DNA from: Ovis canadensis
Taxonomy: Eukaryota > Chordata > Mammalia > Artiodactyla > Bovidae
Reading direction: 5' to 3'
Assembly (NCBI RefSeq): GCF_042477335.2
Contig: NC_091254.1
Span: 92,593,501 to 92,657,500 of the forward strand
Length of the DNA: 64,000 nt
This document shows positions 23,182 through 34,290 of the stretch, one piece after another. Position numbers and translations under genes: made by a program. The notes under the pieces were generated by a model. That model ran no database searches. It was not told the origin of the DNA and saw nothing but the letters and a program-made list of their open reading frames with translations. The stretch's first letter is position 1, and every line of letters starts with the position of its first letter.

Positions 23182-23821
23182 ATGACTGGGGATAGTTGCC
23201 AGGCTTGTCTGTGCCTCTCCTCCATCATTTCTAGGATCTAAATCCTGCCTGGTAGGTTCATTTTGCTTTTACTCAACAATTATTTATTGAGCAAGTATTG
23301 TGTTCCAGGCTTCATGCAGTGGTAACTTTCAGGGCAAGGCTTTTTTTCTCATTATGGTATATAGGCATATATAAACAGAGTGTTGAAATAGTGCAGAAGT
23401 TTAAAACTGAATCACTGCATCGGAGATAAGAGAGTTGTTAGGTATCAAATGGACACTTTGTTCAACAGCCTGCCCAAGCCTTCAGGTGAAGTATACGAAT
23501 AGATTCAGTTGCTCACAGAGCAAAGAAATAACACTGGCTCAGAGGCCAAAGCGTTGATCATTGAATAATAGACCCAACACTTTCCAAAGGAACCAGTGGT
23601 CAGTATCTCTCTAGTGCCACGGTACCCATTTTCTAAAACATCTGTTTTGAGGAGTGTGAAGTGTTCATGAGGTCATGAGTATTGTCCTCTGTATTGAGTG
23701 TGTCATGGACATATAATTTGTGGGTGGCTTCCTGGAGACAGACAACTGTCTGACGATCAATGTCAAGATCCAGTTTCAATATTGCTGAAGTCATTTGTCA
23801 TTTGTTGATTTGTTTGTGTTT
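23182..23821. other. Mostly non-repetitive, L2/MIR-like segment
   Basis: 23265-23330 (CAACAATTATTTATTGAGCA, GTTCCAGGCTTCATGC) resembles the common L2/MIR motif. Nothing else recognised. Confidence 0.4.
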
Positions 23822-23834
23822 ATTCTTTGTCTGC

Positions 23835-24207
23835 TTTTGAACTGTGGTGTTGGAGAAGACTCTTGAGAGTCCCTTGGACTGCAAGGAGATCCAACCCCAA
23901 CCAGTCCATTCTAAAGGAGATCAGCCCTTGGTGTTCTTCGGAAAGAATGATGCTGAGGCTGACATTCCAGTACTTTGGCCACCTCATGCGAAGAGTTGAC
24001 TCATTGGAAAAGACTTTGATGCTGGGAGGGATTGGGGGCAGGAGGAGGAGGGGACGACCGAGGATGAGATGGCTGGATGGCATCACGGACTCGATGGACG
24101 TGAGTCTGAGTGAACTCCGGGAGTTGGTGATGGACAGGGAGGCCTGGTGTGCTGCGATTCATGGGATCGCAAAGAGACGGATATGACGGGGCGACTGAAC
24201 TGAATTG
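23835..24207 (+). mobile_element. BovB LINE 3' end with 13-bp target duplication
   Basis: ATTCTTTGTCTGC at 23822-23834 and 24208-24220 flanks it exactly. The element starts in the [18 protein letters not shown] segment and ends GAACTGAATTG. It keeps an almost unbroken frame over most of its length (to about 24186), so it is one of the less decayed copies. Confidence 0.95.
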
Positions 24208-26273
24208 ATTCTTTGTCTGCGAGTCTTATAAGGAGGAGATAGGGTCACGGATCCTGGCTATGAAAGCATGAAGGTCATTGGCTGTGTTTATGAGCCATGA
24301 GAGCAGCCCAGATTATTTGAAGGATGTTTCCTTAGACTTTTCTGCCCACAGTGGACCCGTCTCAGAAGATCTTGGGTTTGAAGGAATCCGATCGATCCAG
24401 TGAGGTTCAGTCCTTATTCCCCTGCTAATGCTGGTAGAAAAGTGTTCTAGGAAGCCCCCAGGGGCAGAGCTGAGAGGGGCAGAGCCAGGTAGAGGATTCA
24501 GAAGGGGATTCTCGCTCTCCTTACACCTCCTGGCTTATCTCTGTTCTTAGAGATAAGCCGGTAGGATGACAGAAAGCATCTGGTTTCTTCACCTTTCCTT
24601 CTGAAACGATGGGCTAAGGGGATACTTCCTCGATGAGTCATGCTGGCCAAGGTTCTCTAGTTGGAAAGATGATGACTTGATAAGCAAGCCACTTGTTCAG
24701 GGTGGACTTCCTGTTTCACATTTATGATTGTGTGTGGAGATTTAATTGAGTGTTCTTCACTAAGATGGAATGTCGGATAATAAAGGCCTAGGGGATGGAA
24801 CGTGTGGGAAGTCCCTTAAGATGGGATCAACATCCGTGGACCAGAAACCCTAATTCTCAGCTGCCCTCCTGCTGTTCTCATGCCTGGTGAGAGTGGTCAG
24901 AAAGGGGTAGAATGAGCCTGTCAGTGGAAAGGAGCCTGACTATAGGTGAGCTGACTGATGGAAGACCACGGTCAGCCCTACTTCACAACAAAAAATACTC
25001 CATGCAGGTAAAAGATTGTCACTGAACTGCAGAGCTTAAAAGCCCATCCTGTATCCCACTACTCTGTAACCAGCAGGAGAATGACACACGGTTACCTAAA
25101 AAAGAAAAAGATGGCTATAACGAAATAAAAAGAAAAACCTCTTCAGATTAGGAATGCAAAAGTCTGGTTTTTAATCTTAGTCACTTGTTGATTGTATGTT
25201 CTTGTCTCATTGTATGTTCACGTCTCATCACCCCTACAAGCCCCAGTTTTCTTCTTTGTGGAATGAAGATATTAATAACATCAATTTCATGATATTTTTA
25301 AAAAATATTGAATATATATGTGCAGTGCTTTGTAACATAGAATGTCCTCTGAAATCTTCGCTCTTCTTATTCTTAATAATCACACGGATAAGACCTGATC
25401 AAGAGAGTCTTTTAGACACACCTGGGCTTGGTGAATGACGGAAGTGTCTGTTCTTTTAGGCTGCTCTTGTGTTCAGATCAAGCAAACAACAACGTCCATT
25501 TCTTGAGAAGTTTAATCTCCTCCACTTGTCAGCCTTGTGCAGAGCTCAGTTTAACAGTGAGGTCTTGGGCTGACTGTTGCGTGCAGTCAGCCCAAGGCAG
25601 GATCTTAGGGTGGCCATAGTATAACTGCAAGTATTCATCTTGCTCAGGATCAGACAAAAATATGCACGTGAAAGCCAGTACGAATCAGAAATGTGAATTA
25701 AGGGAGAGCCCCATTTTAGGAGCTCGGTCCAGTAACATTTGTTACTGTGTGAAGCCAAGTCCAGAACAGCTCACTGGTCCATGTCATCCAAGGCGAGAGG
25801 ATGCTGGTTTGGGCACACCCTTAGGTGGTTGGCATCAGTCTGAAGTTTAGGTAAGTTGGAGGAAATGGCACGTTAGCGCTGGATTTCACAACATCGATCT
25901 TCAAGCAGCACACTGGGTTTACTTACAGAAGAACCCTTTTCAATGTCTTTAGATGGCTCCAATCGTATTTCATGTTTATAAGGGCTGTTTTAACTCCCAG
26001 AGCTATTGCCTGAGATCTGTCTTTCAGTAAATGAGATAAATAAGGAAAACTTCATCTTTCGTATGCAAGATTTTGGTGCATATACTAGTAATCAGGTACA
26101 TTTCAGGATTAGCGTAATTATTTTTACATCTCCGGATTCAGTTTGGATCATCCTGGCCATTTGAGAACTAACATTAATCCTCCCAAATGTCCAAGGATCT
26201 CTTACTTTGGCCATTTACCATCAGTTTTCCCTGCTTTTAATTCTACAGAGTGCTCTACTAATAAGAACATGCC

Positions 26274-26735
26274 ATGGTCTCAGAAGGGGATAAAGTGAAA
26301 TATTTTGCATCTGCCAGAGATGCCCGTCTAAATAATAACGCTCTTCTTTTAACACATGGAGTTAATTGTGCATTCTTCTTAGAGAGAAAGTTTGCTTTCT
26401 TTAGCCAGGCTTCTGTGTTTGGCGTTAGCATTTCTGTCACCAGCACGCCCACCGCCGCTGTTAGGCAGAAACCTCAGTCACAGCACTCAACAAAGAAGTG
26501 GCAAGCCTCCAAGAAATATATTTCCCACAAAAACGCAGCTGAGAACATTAAAAACTGGGTAGGTCTGGTTTCTGTTTGGTTCACCTCCCAGGTCTCACGC
26601 ATACCTTCTGAGCTGAATGACAGTTTCGCTGGATCACTCAGGAACTCTGGAATTTCTGTTCTGACATATATAATATATACCACTTCCACCTTTGTTTTCC
26701 GAGATAGCCTAGGCTTTGCGGACGGAGTCCATTAA
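26274..26735 (+). other. 153-codon open frame, not called as a gene
   Basis: The longest frame outside mobile elements, starting at ATGGTCTCAG. The product has a hydrophobic patch (LLTHGVNCAFFL, about residues 26-37) and a Lys/Gln/Ser-rich middle (about residues 64-90), and resembles no family I know. A 64-codon frame lies opposite. Codon use gives no clear coding signal and no poly(A) signal or promoter is evident. A chance frame is the simpler view. Confidence 0.2.
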
Positions 26736-26781
26736 AGAACAGGGGACCAGGCTGAGTATGGTTTACACTGTCTTCAATCGT

Positions 26782-26844
26782 GTGGTGAAAGCGCAGGAGG
26801 ATTTGTTCAAATTCAGCGAAGGAAAAAATCCTCCGCTTCACCAC
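26782..26844. repeat. Imperfect hairpin
   Basis: GTGGTGAAAGCGCAGGAGGATTT (given as arm 26782-26804) pairs with AAATCCTCCGCTTCACCAC near 26826-26844 around an 18-22 nt loop. Stem segments GTGGTGAA and GGAGGATTT are exact, with a small bulge between. Confidence 0.7.
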
Positions 26845-27095
26845 CTCGCTCAGCCAATATGAGAACCAGATGGGTTTCCACACACTCCTGATTGCTACTG
26901 TTTGATGTCAACTATCGGAATTCCGCACATCGGTGCCCTGACATCAGGAAAACGCCCCAGCCCTTCGTTTTGCTTGGTAGACCACACTGGAGCACATTTT
27001 TCCCCCCTAATTCTTATAGGAATGAAACCAGCATTAAAAAAGCACCTTGTCCCAGCCATTTGTAAATTAATTTGTTAATGAAACATTACATCAGG

Positions 27096-27185
27096 GCAGT
27101 ACTTTACAGTTTACAAAGTGCTTTCATTTCCTCATTTAATCCTTAAAATAACCCTGTGGAATAGGCAGGGCTGTTGAAAGAAGCT
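27096..27185 (+). mobile_element. MIR SINE fragment
   Basis: CAGTTTACAAAGTGCTTTCA, then CTCATTTAATCCTTAAAATA, ACCCTGTGGAATAGGCAGG: the 3' half of MIR. Confidence 0.75.
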
Positions 27186-27290
27186 AAACAGTTGAGAAGA
27201 AATCCAATGTGCTACTATTCCTGTCTTTAAATATCTGGTGTTAACTTATATAAGCACTAACATTGAATTTTTGCCAAGCATAGAACATGT

Positions 27291-27425
27291 CCCAGGAGGA
27301 GGGCACGGCAACCCACTCCAGTATTCCTGGCTGGAGAATCCCACGGACAGAGGAGCCTGGAGAGCTACGGTCCATGAGGTCGCACAGAGTCAGACATGAC
27401 TTAAGCGACTTAACACAGACGCACG
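27291..27425 (+). mobile_element. BovA SINE with 12-bp imperfect target duplication
   Basis: Forward BovA body (GGCAACCCACTCCAGTATTC to GCGACTTAACACAG). CATAGAACATGT at 27279-27290 and CATAAAACACGT at 27426-27437 flank it. Confidence 0.88.
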
Positions 27426-27463
27426 CATAAAACACGTATGAGCCCCTAGAATGTTTCTTCTTG

Positions 27464-27585
27464 TGTGTGTGTGCTTAGTCACTCCGTCGTGTTTGACTGT
27501 TTGTGATCCTTTGTCTGTAGCCTGCCAGACTCCTCTGTCCCTGGGATTTTTCAGGCAGGCATACTGGAGTGCCTTGCTATTTCCC
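27464..27585 (-). mobile_element. BovA SINE, head missing
   Basis: Reverse BovA with a TG-rich tail at 27464-27472 and a body ending at GCTATTTCCC; the tRNA-like head is absent. Flanked on both sides by the 77-bp duplication. Confidence 0.85.
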
Positions 27586-27662
27586 AACTTACGTGTGCGT
27601 TATCATTGCATTGTTGCCAAGTATAAAGCACGTATGAGCCCCCTAGAATGTGTTTCTTCCTG

Positions 27663-28179
27663 AAGCGGTTTAATTTCTGTACATAATTTATGGAGGTCTG
27701 GATTCTCAGGCACTTTCATTGACGCCCATAACTGAATCAAAGAATGACTTTCTCCCCTGGAGGTGTGGATGGGGATGGGCATTTGGGAGAAAAGTTTGAA
27801 TTGCAGGTAACAGCACAATGTTTTGCACTCATATTTTTTTAATCTTGAAAAATATCGATTTAGAAAAATGTCTACATGTTAACTTTTGCCACATAGTATT
27901 AACCAGAATTGACGCATCAGGAAGATATACCATATTTATGTACAACTGTGCATCCTGGTTTGAGAAATTTGGATTATTTAGCACATGCTATTTTTTCAAA
28001 GAAGAACAATTTCCTTATTTCTTTTTCATACTCTTTATGTGCCCATCTGACAGCACTAGGATAGATTTTCTTCCATGAGATTGTTTGGATCTTCATTCAG
28101 GCTTTGGAGTTACCATGCTTTGCTGATACCATGGCTATGGAAGCAATGCCTAGTTGACATTTTCCACGGAGGAATGCTT
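27663..28179. other. Non-repetitive stretch
   Basis: About 520 bp, AT-rich, nothing recognised. Confidence 0.5.
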
Positions 28180-28725
28180 TACAGGCTCTGATGATGGAGT
28201 TGCATGCTCTGATGAGGGAGATATGGGCTCTGATGATGCTCTATAGGCTCTGATGATGGAGATGCAGGCTCTGATGATGGAGATGCAGGCTCTGATGATG
28301 AAGATACAGGCTCTGACGATGATCTATAGGCTCTGATGATGGAGATTCGGGCTCTGATGATGGACATACAGGCTCTGATGATGCTTTACAAGCTTTGATG
28401 ATAGAGGTCCATGCTCTGATGATAGAGATACAGGCTCTGATGATGCTCTATAGGCTCTGATGATGGAGGTAGAGGCTCTGATGATGGAGATGCAGGCTCT
28501 GATGATGGAGATTCGGGCTCTGATGATGGACATACAGGCTCTGATGATGCTTTACAAGCTTTGATGATAGAGATCCATGCTCTGATGATAGAGATACAGG
28601 CTCTGATGATGCTCTATAGGCTCTGATGATGGAGATGCAGACTCTGATGATGGAGGTGCAGGCTCTGATGATGGTGTTGCAGACTTTGATGATACTCTAC
28701 AGGCTCTGATGATGGAGATGCAGTT
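28180..28725. repeat. 21-bp minisatellite with 166-bp higher-order period
   Basis: About 26 units of 20-21 bp built on GGCTCTGATGATGGAGATGC. A block of eight units at 28344-28509 recurs at 28510-28675 with about six differences, sharing diagnostic variants (ATTCGGG, ACAAGCTTTGATGATAGAG, CCATGCTC). The 20-bp units shift the frame, so the long frames through it are incidental. Confidence 0.95.
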
Positions 28726-28849
28726 CTCTTGAGCCAGGGTGCTGAGCTAAGCCTCAAAGCAGCTCCTCACTAGCAAATACACCAAGGATGTACCTCTTCT
28801 CTCAATTCTTGCCCCGTGGAATCATGTTCAATTTTCTGCGCCAGGAAAA

Positions 28850-29312
28850 CAAAGGCTTTTGTCATCTGGCCCCACCCCACATGTCTGTTTTATATTCTGC
28901 CTCTTGTATTTTCTCTTCCCCAGTACTTGGGTTCTTGTAGTCTCTGAATACTGGAGAATTTCTTGTGTTTTCACCTTTGCACGTTTGCACACACTGGTCT
29001 TTCAAACACTCTCTTGCCCCGCTTTTGAGAGTGGCAAACTCCTGATCCTTCAGGTGTCACCTCAAGCATGACCTCCTTATATAAATCTCTTCCTCATGTC
29101 CTAAAACAGTCTAAGGGTGTGATCTGAAATCCTTTTATGTCCCCTACACTTGTACAGCTCACCACAGTCCCAGGCATATTTACTACTTGTTTGCCTGTCT
29201 CCGGAATAGCTTATGAAATACTCGAAAGCAGGAGCCATCTGTCAAGGTGACTGGCATGGAGTGTGTACTCCAGTCATTGAGGAGGGAATGAATAAAGGGC
29301 TATGAGCTCTGC
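28850..29312 (+). mobile_element. L2 LINE 3' end
   Basis: TTTGCACGTTTGCACACAC, TCCTTCAGGTGTCACCTCAA, GACCTCCTTATATAAATC, GCTTATGAAATACTCGAAAG and a final AATGAATAAAGGGC follow the L2 3' order. Confidence 0.75.
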
Positions 29313-30248
29313 AGCAGTCATTTTAAAGTGCTTTTTAAGATGTCATCCCAAACTAGCAGCAAAGAAGGAAATATACCCTGGTTTTGCTCCTTAAGTTACG
29401 GAATATCTTATCCACGTTGAAAATTATAATCTTAAAAAGTGATTTGACTGTACTTTGGGGTTTACTTGAAGCAATGTTTGGATGAAATGCCATTAGAAAT
29501 GTCATATAAGAATGGGGAAAAGTAAATGTCCTTACAAAACATTAAGTTGTAACAAATCACATTTTCCTCCCTACGTTATCAATTAAATGGCTTCATTGAC
29601 ATTTACAGGTTAACTTACAATGAGAGAAAGTTGCAGTGAACATAGTGTCGTGTAATAATAATGGCTTATTTTACCCAGACTTCGTTGTTGTTGGTAAGGA
29701 TGGATCCTTTGTAGTAATTACCTGTTGGCAATTCTTCTGAGATAGATTGTGAACTCAGTGACTTGTTGCAGGCTTTACTGTGTGACTACATCATCACAGT
29801 GAAGAAAACAGGATAACTGCAAGGGCAGGGCTGTGGCTGAAGGGCAGGAGCCCGTGTCTGTGACTCTCATTCTGTTTGAATTATCATTATTATTAGACAG
29901 TATTGCAGCTCTTGTTATATGAAGCTCCAAAGTTAAGATTTATCAGTCATGCTGGTCAGATGAGCTTCTTTTCTTTCCCTCTCTCTCCTCTTTCTTAGGC
30001 TACGGGATAGGGTGAATACCAGTTAGAGCACTGTCCCCCTACCCCATTTTGGGTTGGGCAAACTTAAATGAAAATAGTAAGATGATGAAGGATGGGCCAT
30101 ATCTGTAGGATTGTCTAGGAGTCGGAAGAATACGTGAACCCTGTCTGCTTTGGAGGATTATTGAGAAAAGCAAATGATCTAAGGTAAGTGAGATACCTGG
30201 CGTCAAATTAAAGAAAGTACTTAATTCATGTGTTTAGGAAGGCATTGC
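29313..30248. other. Non-repetitive stretch, MIR-like end
   Basis: Mostly unrecognised. 30150-30230 (GGATTATTGAGAAAAGCAAA, TACCTGGCGTC) vaguely matches the MIR 3' part. Confidence 0.4.
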
Positions 30249-31010
30249 ATCTTAGACTGATCAGGCTGCTCTAAAAATGCAGCATAGACTGGGTGGCTTA
30301 TAAAGAGCAGTTCTTTATTTCTCATTGGTCTGGAGGCTGGAATTCTGAAATCAGAGTGCCAGCATGGGAGGCGTCCTGGTGAGGGCTGTCTTCTGGGTTG
30401 CAGACTTCTCATTATATCCTCATATGGTCAAAGGGAGGGAGCTCTGTGAGGTTTTTTATGAGTTTTCATCTCATTTATAATATCTGAACCTAAATGCCCA
30501 CTCAGTCACTAAGTCATGTCCAACTCTTTGCGACCCCATGTACTGCAGCACGCCAGGCCTCCCTGTCCATCACCAACCCCCAGGGCTTGCTCAAACTCAT
30601 GTCCATCGAGTCAGTGATGCCATCTAACCATTTCATCTTCTGTTGCCCCCTTCTCCTCTTTCCCTCAATCCTTCCCAGCATCAGGGTCTTTTCCAATGAG
30701 CTGGATTTTTGAATCAGGTGGCCAAAGTACTGGAACTTCAGCTTTAGCATCAGTCCTTCCAGTGAATATTCAGGGTTGATTTCCTTTAGGAGTGACTGGT
30801 TTGATCTCCGCTATCCAAGGGACTCTCGAGAGTCTTCTGTAGCATCACAGTTCAAAAGCATCAATTCTTCGGCGCTCAGCTTTCTTTATGGTTCAACTCT
30901 CACATTCGTACATGACTACTGAAACCTCCTAATAACATCATATTAAACATTAGGATTTCAACATATGAATTTGCACAGTAGACACAAACCTTCAGGCCAT
31001 AGTATATTGG
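30249..31010 (-). mobile_element. MaLR LTR (MLT1/MST-like), split by BovB
   Basis: Read in reverse, the LTR order is TATGGCCTGAAGGTTTGTG, AATTCATATGTTGAAATCC (right of BovB), then CTCATATGAGGATATAATG-like, CCTCACCAGGACGCC, CCAGACCAATGAGAAATAAA and TATAAGCCACCCAGTC (left of BovB). It is a solo LTR with no internal region. Confidence 0.75.
30494..30922 (-). mobile_element. BovB LINE 3' end inside LTR
   Basis: Reverse BovB 3' end from the CATGTACGAATGTGAGAGTT-like start to the ACTGAGTG tip. It interrupts the MaLR LTR. Confidence 0.92.
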
Positions 31011-32754
31011 ATCACACACATTATGTTCACACTTTCATTTCTTCTTTCTTAGCAGCTAGTTACATTTCAAGGTGGAAAAAGTAGTTTAAGGTTACAAAGA
31101 GGACAGTCGTAAGACTGATCATTCACTCACCTCTTCATCTGTCCATCCATTCATCCATTTTCTACTCATTTTTGTCAGAAACAAAGAAAATGGGTAAAAG
31201 AATAAAACATACCGAGACTGTGGCATACATCTATTTATCTGTCCATCCACCCATCCACTCATCTCTCCATCTATCCACACACCTATCCAGTAAACATCAT
31301 AAAGCATCTGCCCTCAAAAAGCCTAAATATCAGGAACAGACCATGATACTCTTTGGATTATAAAATTATAAATGGGCAGACATCTTTCTTTACTGAGTAG
31401 AATAAAGCACATATTTTAAAAAAATAGATTAATCATAGTGGTATTTTTATTTCCCAGGGCTTCTGTGAGGATTCAAGAGGTAAAACATGGAATAGCACTG
31501 CCCAGAGTTGTCTGAAGAAAGAACCCTGCAATGAATGCTCTCAGTAACTTCCAATCATGGTCCTAAAGCAAAAACCAAAGCTGAGAATTCAAATGCAAGC
31601 TACTAAATTTTCCGTAATGATCCTCCAGGGGGGAAGGAATGGAAGCAGAGTTGTGCCAAAAATGATTTATTCTAAATAGAAAAAGGAAAATTATTTTTGG
31701 CTCTGATAGTTTCACTCTGTCTGTCCCATGGAATGGGGATGGTTGGGCTTTCGTGGTTGATAGGAAGAAACTGAAGCAAGCTGCTGAATTTACAAGTCAC
31801 TTTTAAAAACAAGTTTTACAGTGCAGGGAATTGGGATAGTTGGTCTACTCTTCATGATCACGATTGAAACTTGGATCCTTATAAATACTGAGGAAAGGTG
31901 AGGAAATGAAGTAGGTTTTTAGGCTCAGATTCAGGAAAGAAACCTACCCAGACTCTGGATGTAATGTCTGATAGGAAATAGAGTATTCCCTGGCTACTTG
32001 TGGAAATGCCACCTGATAGTGAGTTTTGACCCAACTTATTTCCTTATAGCAGCATAATAATTTAAATCACGGGGGGCATATTCTGAAGCCTTTAAAAAAA
32101 GTCCCACTCCTTGATTAAACAAGGGTACCCGCCCCCTCCTCAATCTGACCTAAACTTACACATCCCATTTTCACAGTGTATTTTACTCAGGATATTAGTG
32201 GGCTTGACTCTCAAAATATTAACCTTTAGGATAATTGTCTTTTAGGGTTTTCCTGGGGCTTATTCCTGGATGTGTTACAAAGATTCTATTAGCATACTAT
32301 TTTCAGAGCATTCATATATGTTCTAGATTTAACCCCTCCGTCCCCTTCAGGGTACTTTCAGTTAAAATGCGATCAGTGGTATTATTTTTAAGGCTGCTGT
32401 TTCCTAACTGAAATGTGTTGAAGTTTTCATTCATCCATTCATGTTTCTTTTTGTTTCCCCCCCCAATAGTAGAGGCAGACACAGCATAGAAACACTAAAC
32501 ACTCAGACAGTCAGAACTAAAAATCTCCCCTGATTTGTGTTTTCTATAAGCTGTTTTTCAGAATGTACAGTGAGATTCTGGTGTACGAGACGATGACAAG
32601 GTCAAATTTTGGGAATAGTCTCCTGTGTTCATTTGGATTCGTTTGGAAGAAAGAATTGGAAAAGACAAAAAAAATGAGTACAAATGGGATATGTCAGCAG
32701 AACCGGTGGGATCTGGCAGAATAATGGTAGGGTCTGATGCTGGGGAGTTCAGTC
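31011..32754. other. Non-repetitive stretch with CCAT-type simple repeats
   Basis: Degenerate (TCCA)n at 31128-31160 and 31222-31290 (TGTCCATCCACCCATCCAC). Elsewhere no feature is recognised over 1.7 kb. Confidence 0.5.
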
Positions 32755-32880
32755 CTTGTTCAAGGAGGCAGGTCTCAACCTCTCTGAGCCTCCTTTCCCT
32801 TACCTGTACGATGAAAGTGGTAACTAGAGGGCTGGAAAGACCACAGAAATGATTCCAGTTTGCAGATGCATACGGATGAT
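32755..32880 (+). mobile_element. MIR SINE
   Basis: CTCAACCTCTCTGAGCCTCC, TTACCTGTACGATGAAAGTG and GGTAACTAGAGGGCTGG match the MIR core and 3' part. Confidence 0.7.
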
Positions 32881-33001
32881 GAATCAGATTGCTCTCACAC
32901 TGGTTGATTTCCAGCAAAAGAGAAGAGCAAAGGATAGATGCTGATATTCAGAAGACGAATCAATGGGACTGTGTCTCCGATGTCGTGCCCTTGGTCCCCA
33001 G

Positions 33002-33304
33002 TTAAACTGAAAGTCATGTCTGACTCTTTGTGACCCCGTAGGCGGAACAGTCCATGGAATTCTCCAGGCCAGAATACTGGAGTGGGTAACCATTCCATTT
33101 TCCAGGGGGTCTTCCCAACCCAGGGATCAAACCCAGGTCTCCTGCATTGCGGGCGGATTCTTTACCAGCTGAGCCACAAGGGAAGCCCAAGAATACTGGA
33201 GTGGGTAGCCTGTCCTTTCTCCAGTGGATCTTCCCGATCCAGGAATTGAACCTGGGGCTCCTGCATTGCAGGTGGATTCTTTACCAACGGAGCTATCAGG
33301 AAAG
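33002..33304 (-). mobile_element. Bov-tA SINE with doubled tRNA head
   Basis: Reverse BovA body (33002-33105) plus two tRNA-like heads in tandem (to 33188 and to 33304). CCTTGGTCCCCAG (32989-33001) and CCCTGGGCCCCAG (33305-33317) look like a 13-bp target duplication with two changes. Confidence 0.9.
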
Positions 33305-33317
33305 CCCTGGGCCCCAG

Positions 33318-33657
33318 AGAAGCCTACGAGAATTAGAGGTCTTAGCTGCCTACACTGTGAGAGGAACTCCCCCGCTCACTCAGGCTAGCAGTGTGGGTGG
33401 ACCATCCCCGGAACCTCATTGTCGCCCCGGGTCCCTAGCTCTCTCTGCACTTGTCCATCTTGTGTTATACTGCCTTTTTCCTTCCTGCCTCCTGGGTGTT
33501 AGCAGTGACTCGAGGTCCTTCTGCATCTTCCAGCTTCTCTCCTTCGTGATCTCCTTTGGATGCTCTGACACCATTTGAAAAACTGTTTCCACATGGGGTC
33601 CACTGCCGCCTACATCCAGAAAATATTCAGACTTACCTCTGGCCTTAATGTCCTACT
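33318..33657. other. Non-repetitive stretch
   Basis: About 340 bp, nothing recognised. Confidence 0.5.
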
Positions 33658-33881
33658 AGACCCTTTGCTTGAATGCCCCTAGGAAACCTGAAACCATTCA
33701 GCCCAGATTCTATCACCAGACTCAATCCTCCACAGACATGTCCTCTTTAGTGAATGGAACCATCCTCATTCACAGATCACCATACTATATATAATAAAAC
33801 TGGAAAGGTTTGGAATATCATGAGAATTAAAAGCATGTAACTTAGACATGAAAGGAGCAAATGCTATTGGAAAAAATGGTG
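33658..33881. repeat. Left copy of 224-bp direct duplication
   Basis: From AGACCCTTTGCTTGAATG to GGAAAAAATGGTG. It matches 34291-34515 over its full length with about 11 substitutions and 2 single-base indels. Its right edge is the 5' edge of the BovB. Confidence 0.95.
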
Positions 33882-34290
33882 AGAGTTGGACTATGAAGAA
33901 GGCTGAGTGCTGAAGAATTGATGCTTTTGAACTGTGGTATTGGAGAAGACTCTTGAGAGTCCCTGGGACTGCAAGGAGATCCAACCAATCCATTCTGAAG
34001 GAGATCAGCCCTGGGATTTCTTTGGACGGAATGATGCTAAAGCTGGAACTCCAGTACTTTGGCCACCTCATGAGAAGAGTTGATTCATTGGAAAAGATTC
34101 TGATGCTGGGAGGGATTGGGGGCAGGAGGAGAAGGGGATGACAGAGACGGCTGGATGGCATCACCAGCTCGATGGACGTGAGTCTGAGTGAACTCCGAGA
34201 GATGGTGATGGACAGGGAGGCCTGGCGTGCTGCAATTCATGGGGTTGCAAAGAGTCAGACACGACTGAGCGACTGAACTGAACTGAACTG
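33882..34290 (+). mobile_element. BovB LINE 3' end between 224-bp direct repeats
   Basis: A 5'-truncated BovB that starts at AGAGTTGGACTATGAAG and ends at GAACTGAACTGAACTG. No extra base separates it from either copy of the 224-bp repeat, so the repeat behaves as its target site duplication. Frame broken near 34141 by loss of bases in the RQRMRW-type segment. Confidence 0.95.

Larger units (their letters stand above)
24221..27095. other. Longest repeat-poor stretch
   Basis: About 2.9 kb with no repeat I recognise. It holds the 153-codon open frame at 26274-26735 and an imperfect hairpin at 26782-26844, listed separately. No pair of splice sites with an in-frame exon could be supported by eye. 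Confidence 0.5.
27243..27662. repeat. 77-bp direct duplication flanking a SINE
   Basis: Copy A is 27243-27290 plus 27426-27463 (interrupted by a forward BovA). Copy B is 27586-27662. Both run AACTTA...GCCAAG...ACGTATGAGCCCC...TAGAATG...TTTCTTC. Identity is about 75% in the first half and higher in the second. The reverse BovA at 27464-27585 fills the whole gap between them. Confidence 0.75.

Noticed and set aside
26274..26735. Novel protein-coding gene
   Set aside because: Single open frame without domain, splice or regulatory support; kept only as a low-confidence note.
28179..28533. Long minus-strand frames with Ser-Ile-Ile-Arg-Ala-type protein repeats, and an acidic frame on plus
   Set aside because: They follow from the 21-bp minisatellite. 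The 20-bp units break every frame, and there is no gene context.
28180..28725. CRISPR-like array
   Set aside because: Repeats are contiguous with no spacers and the DNA is mammalian.
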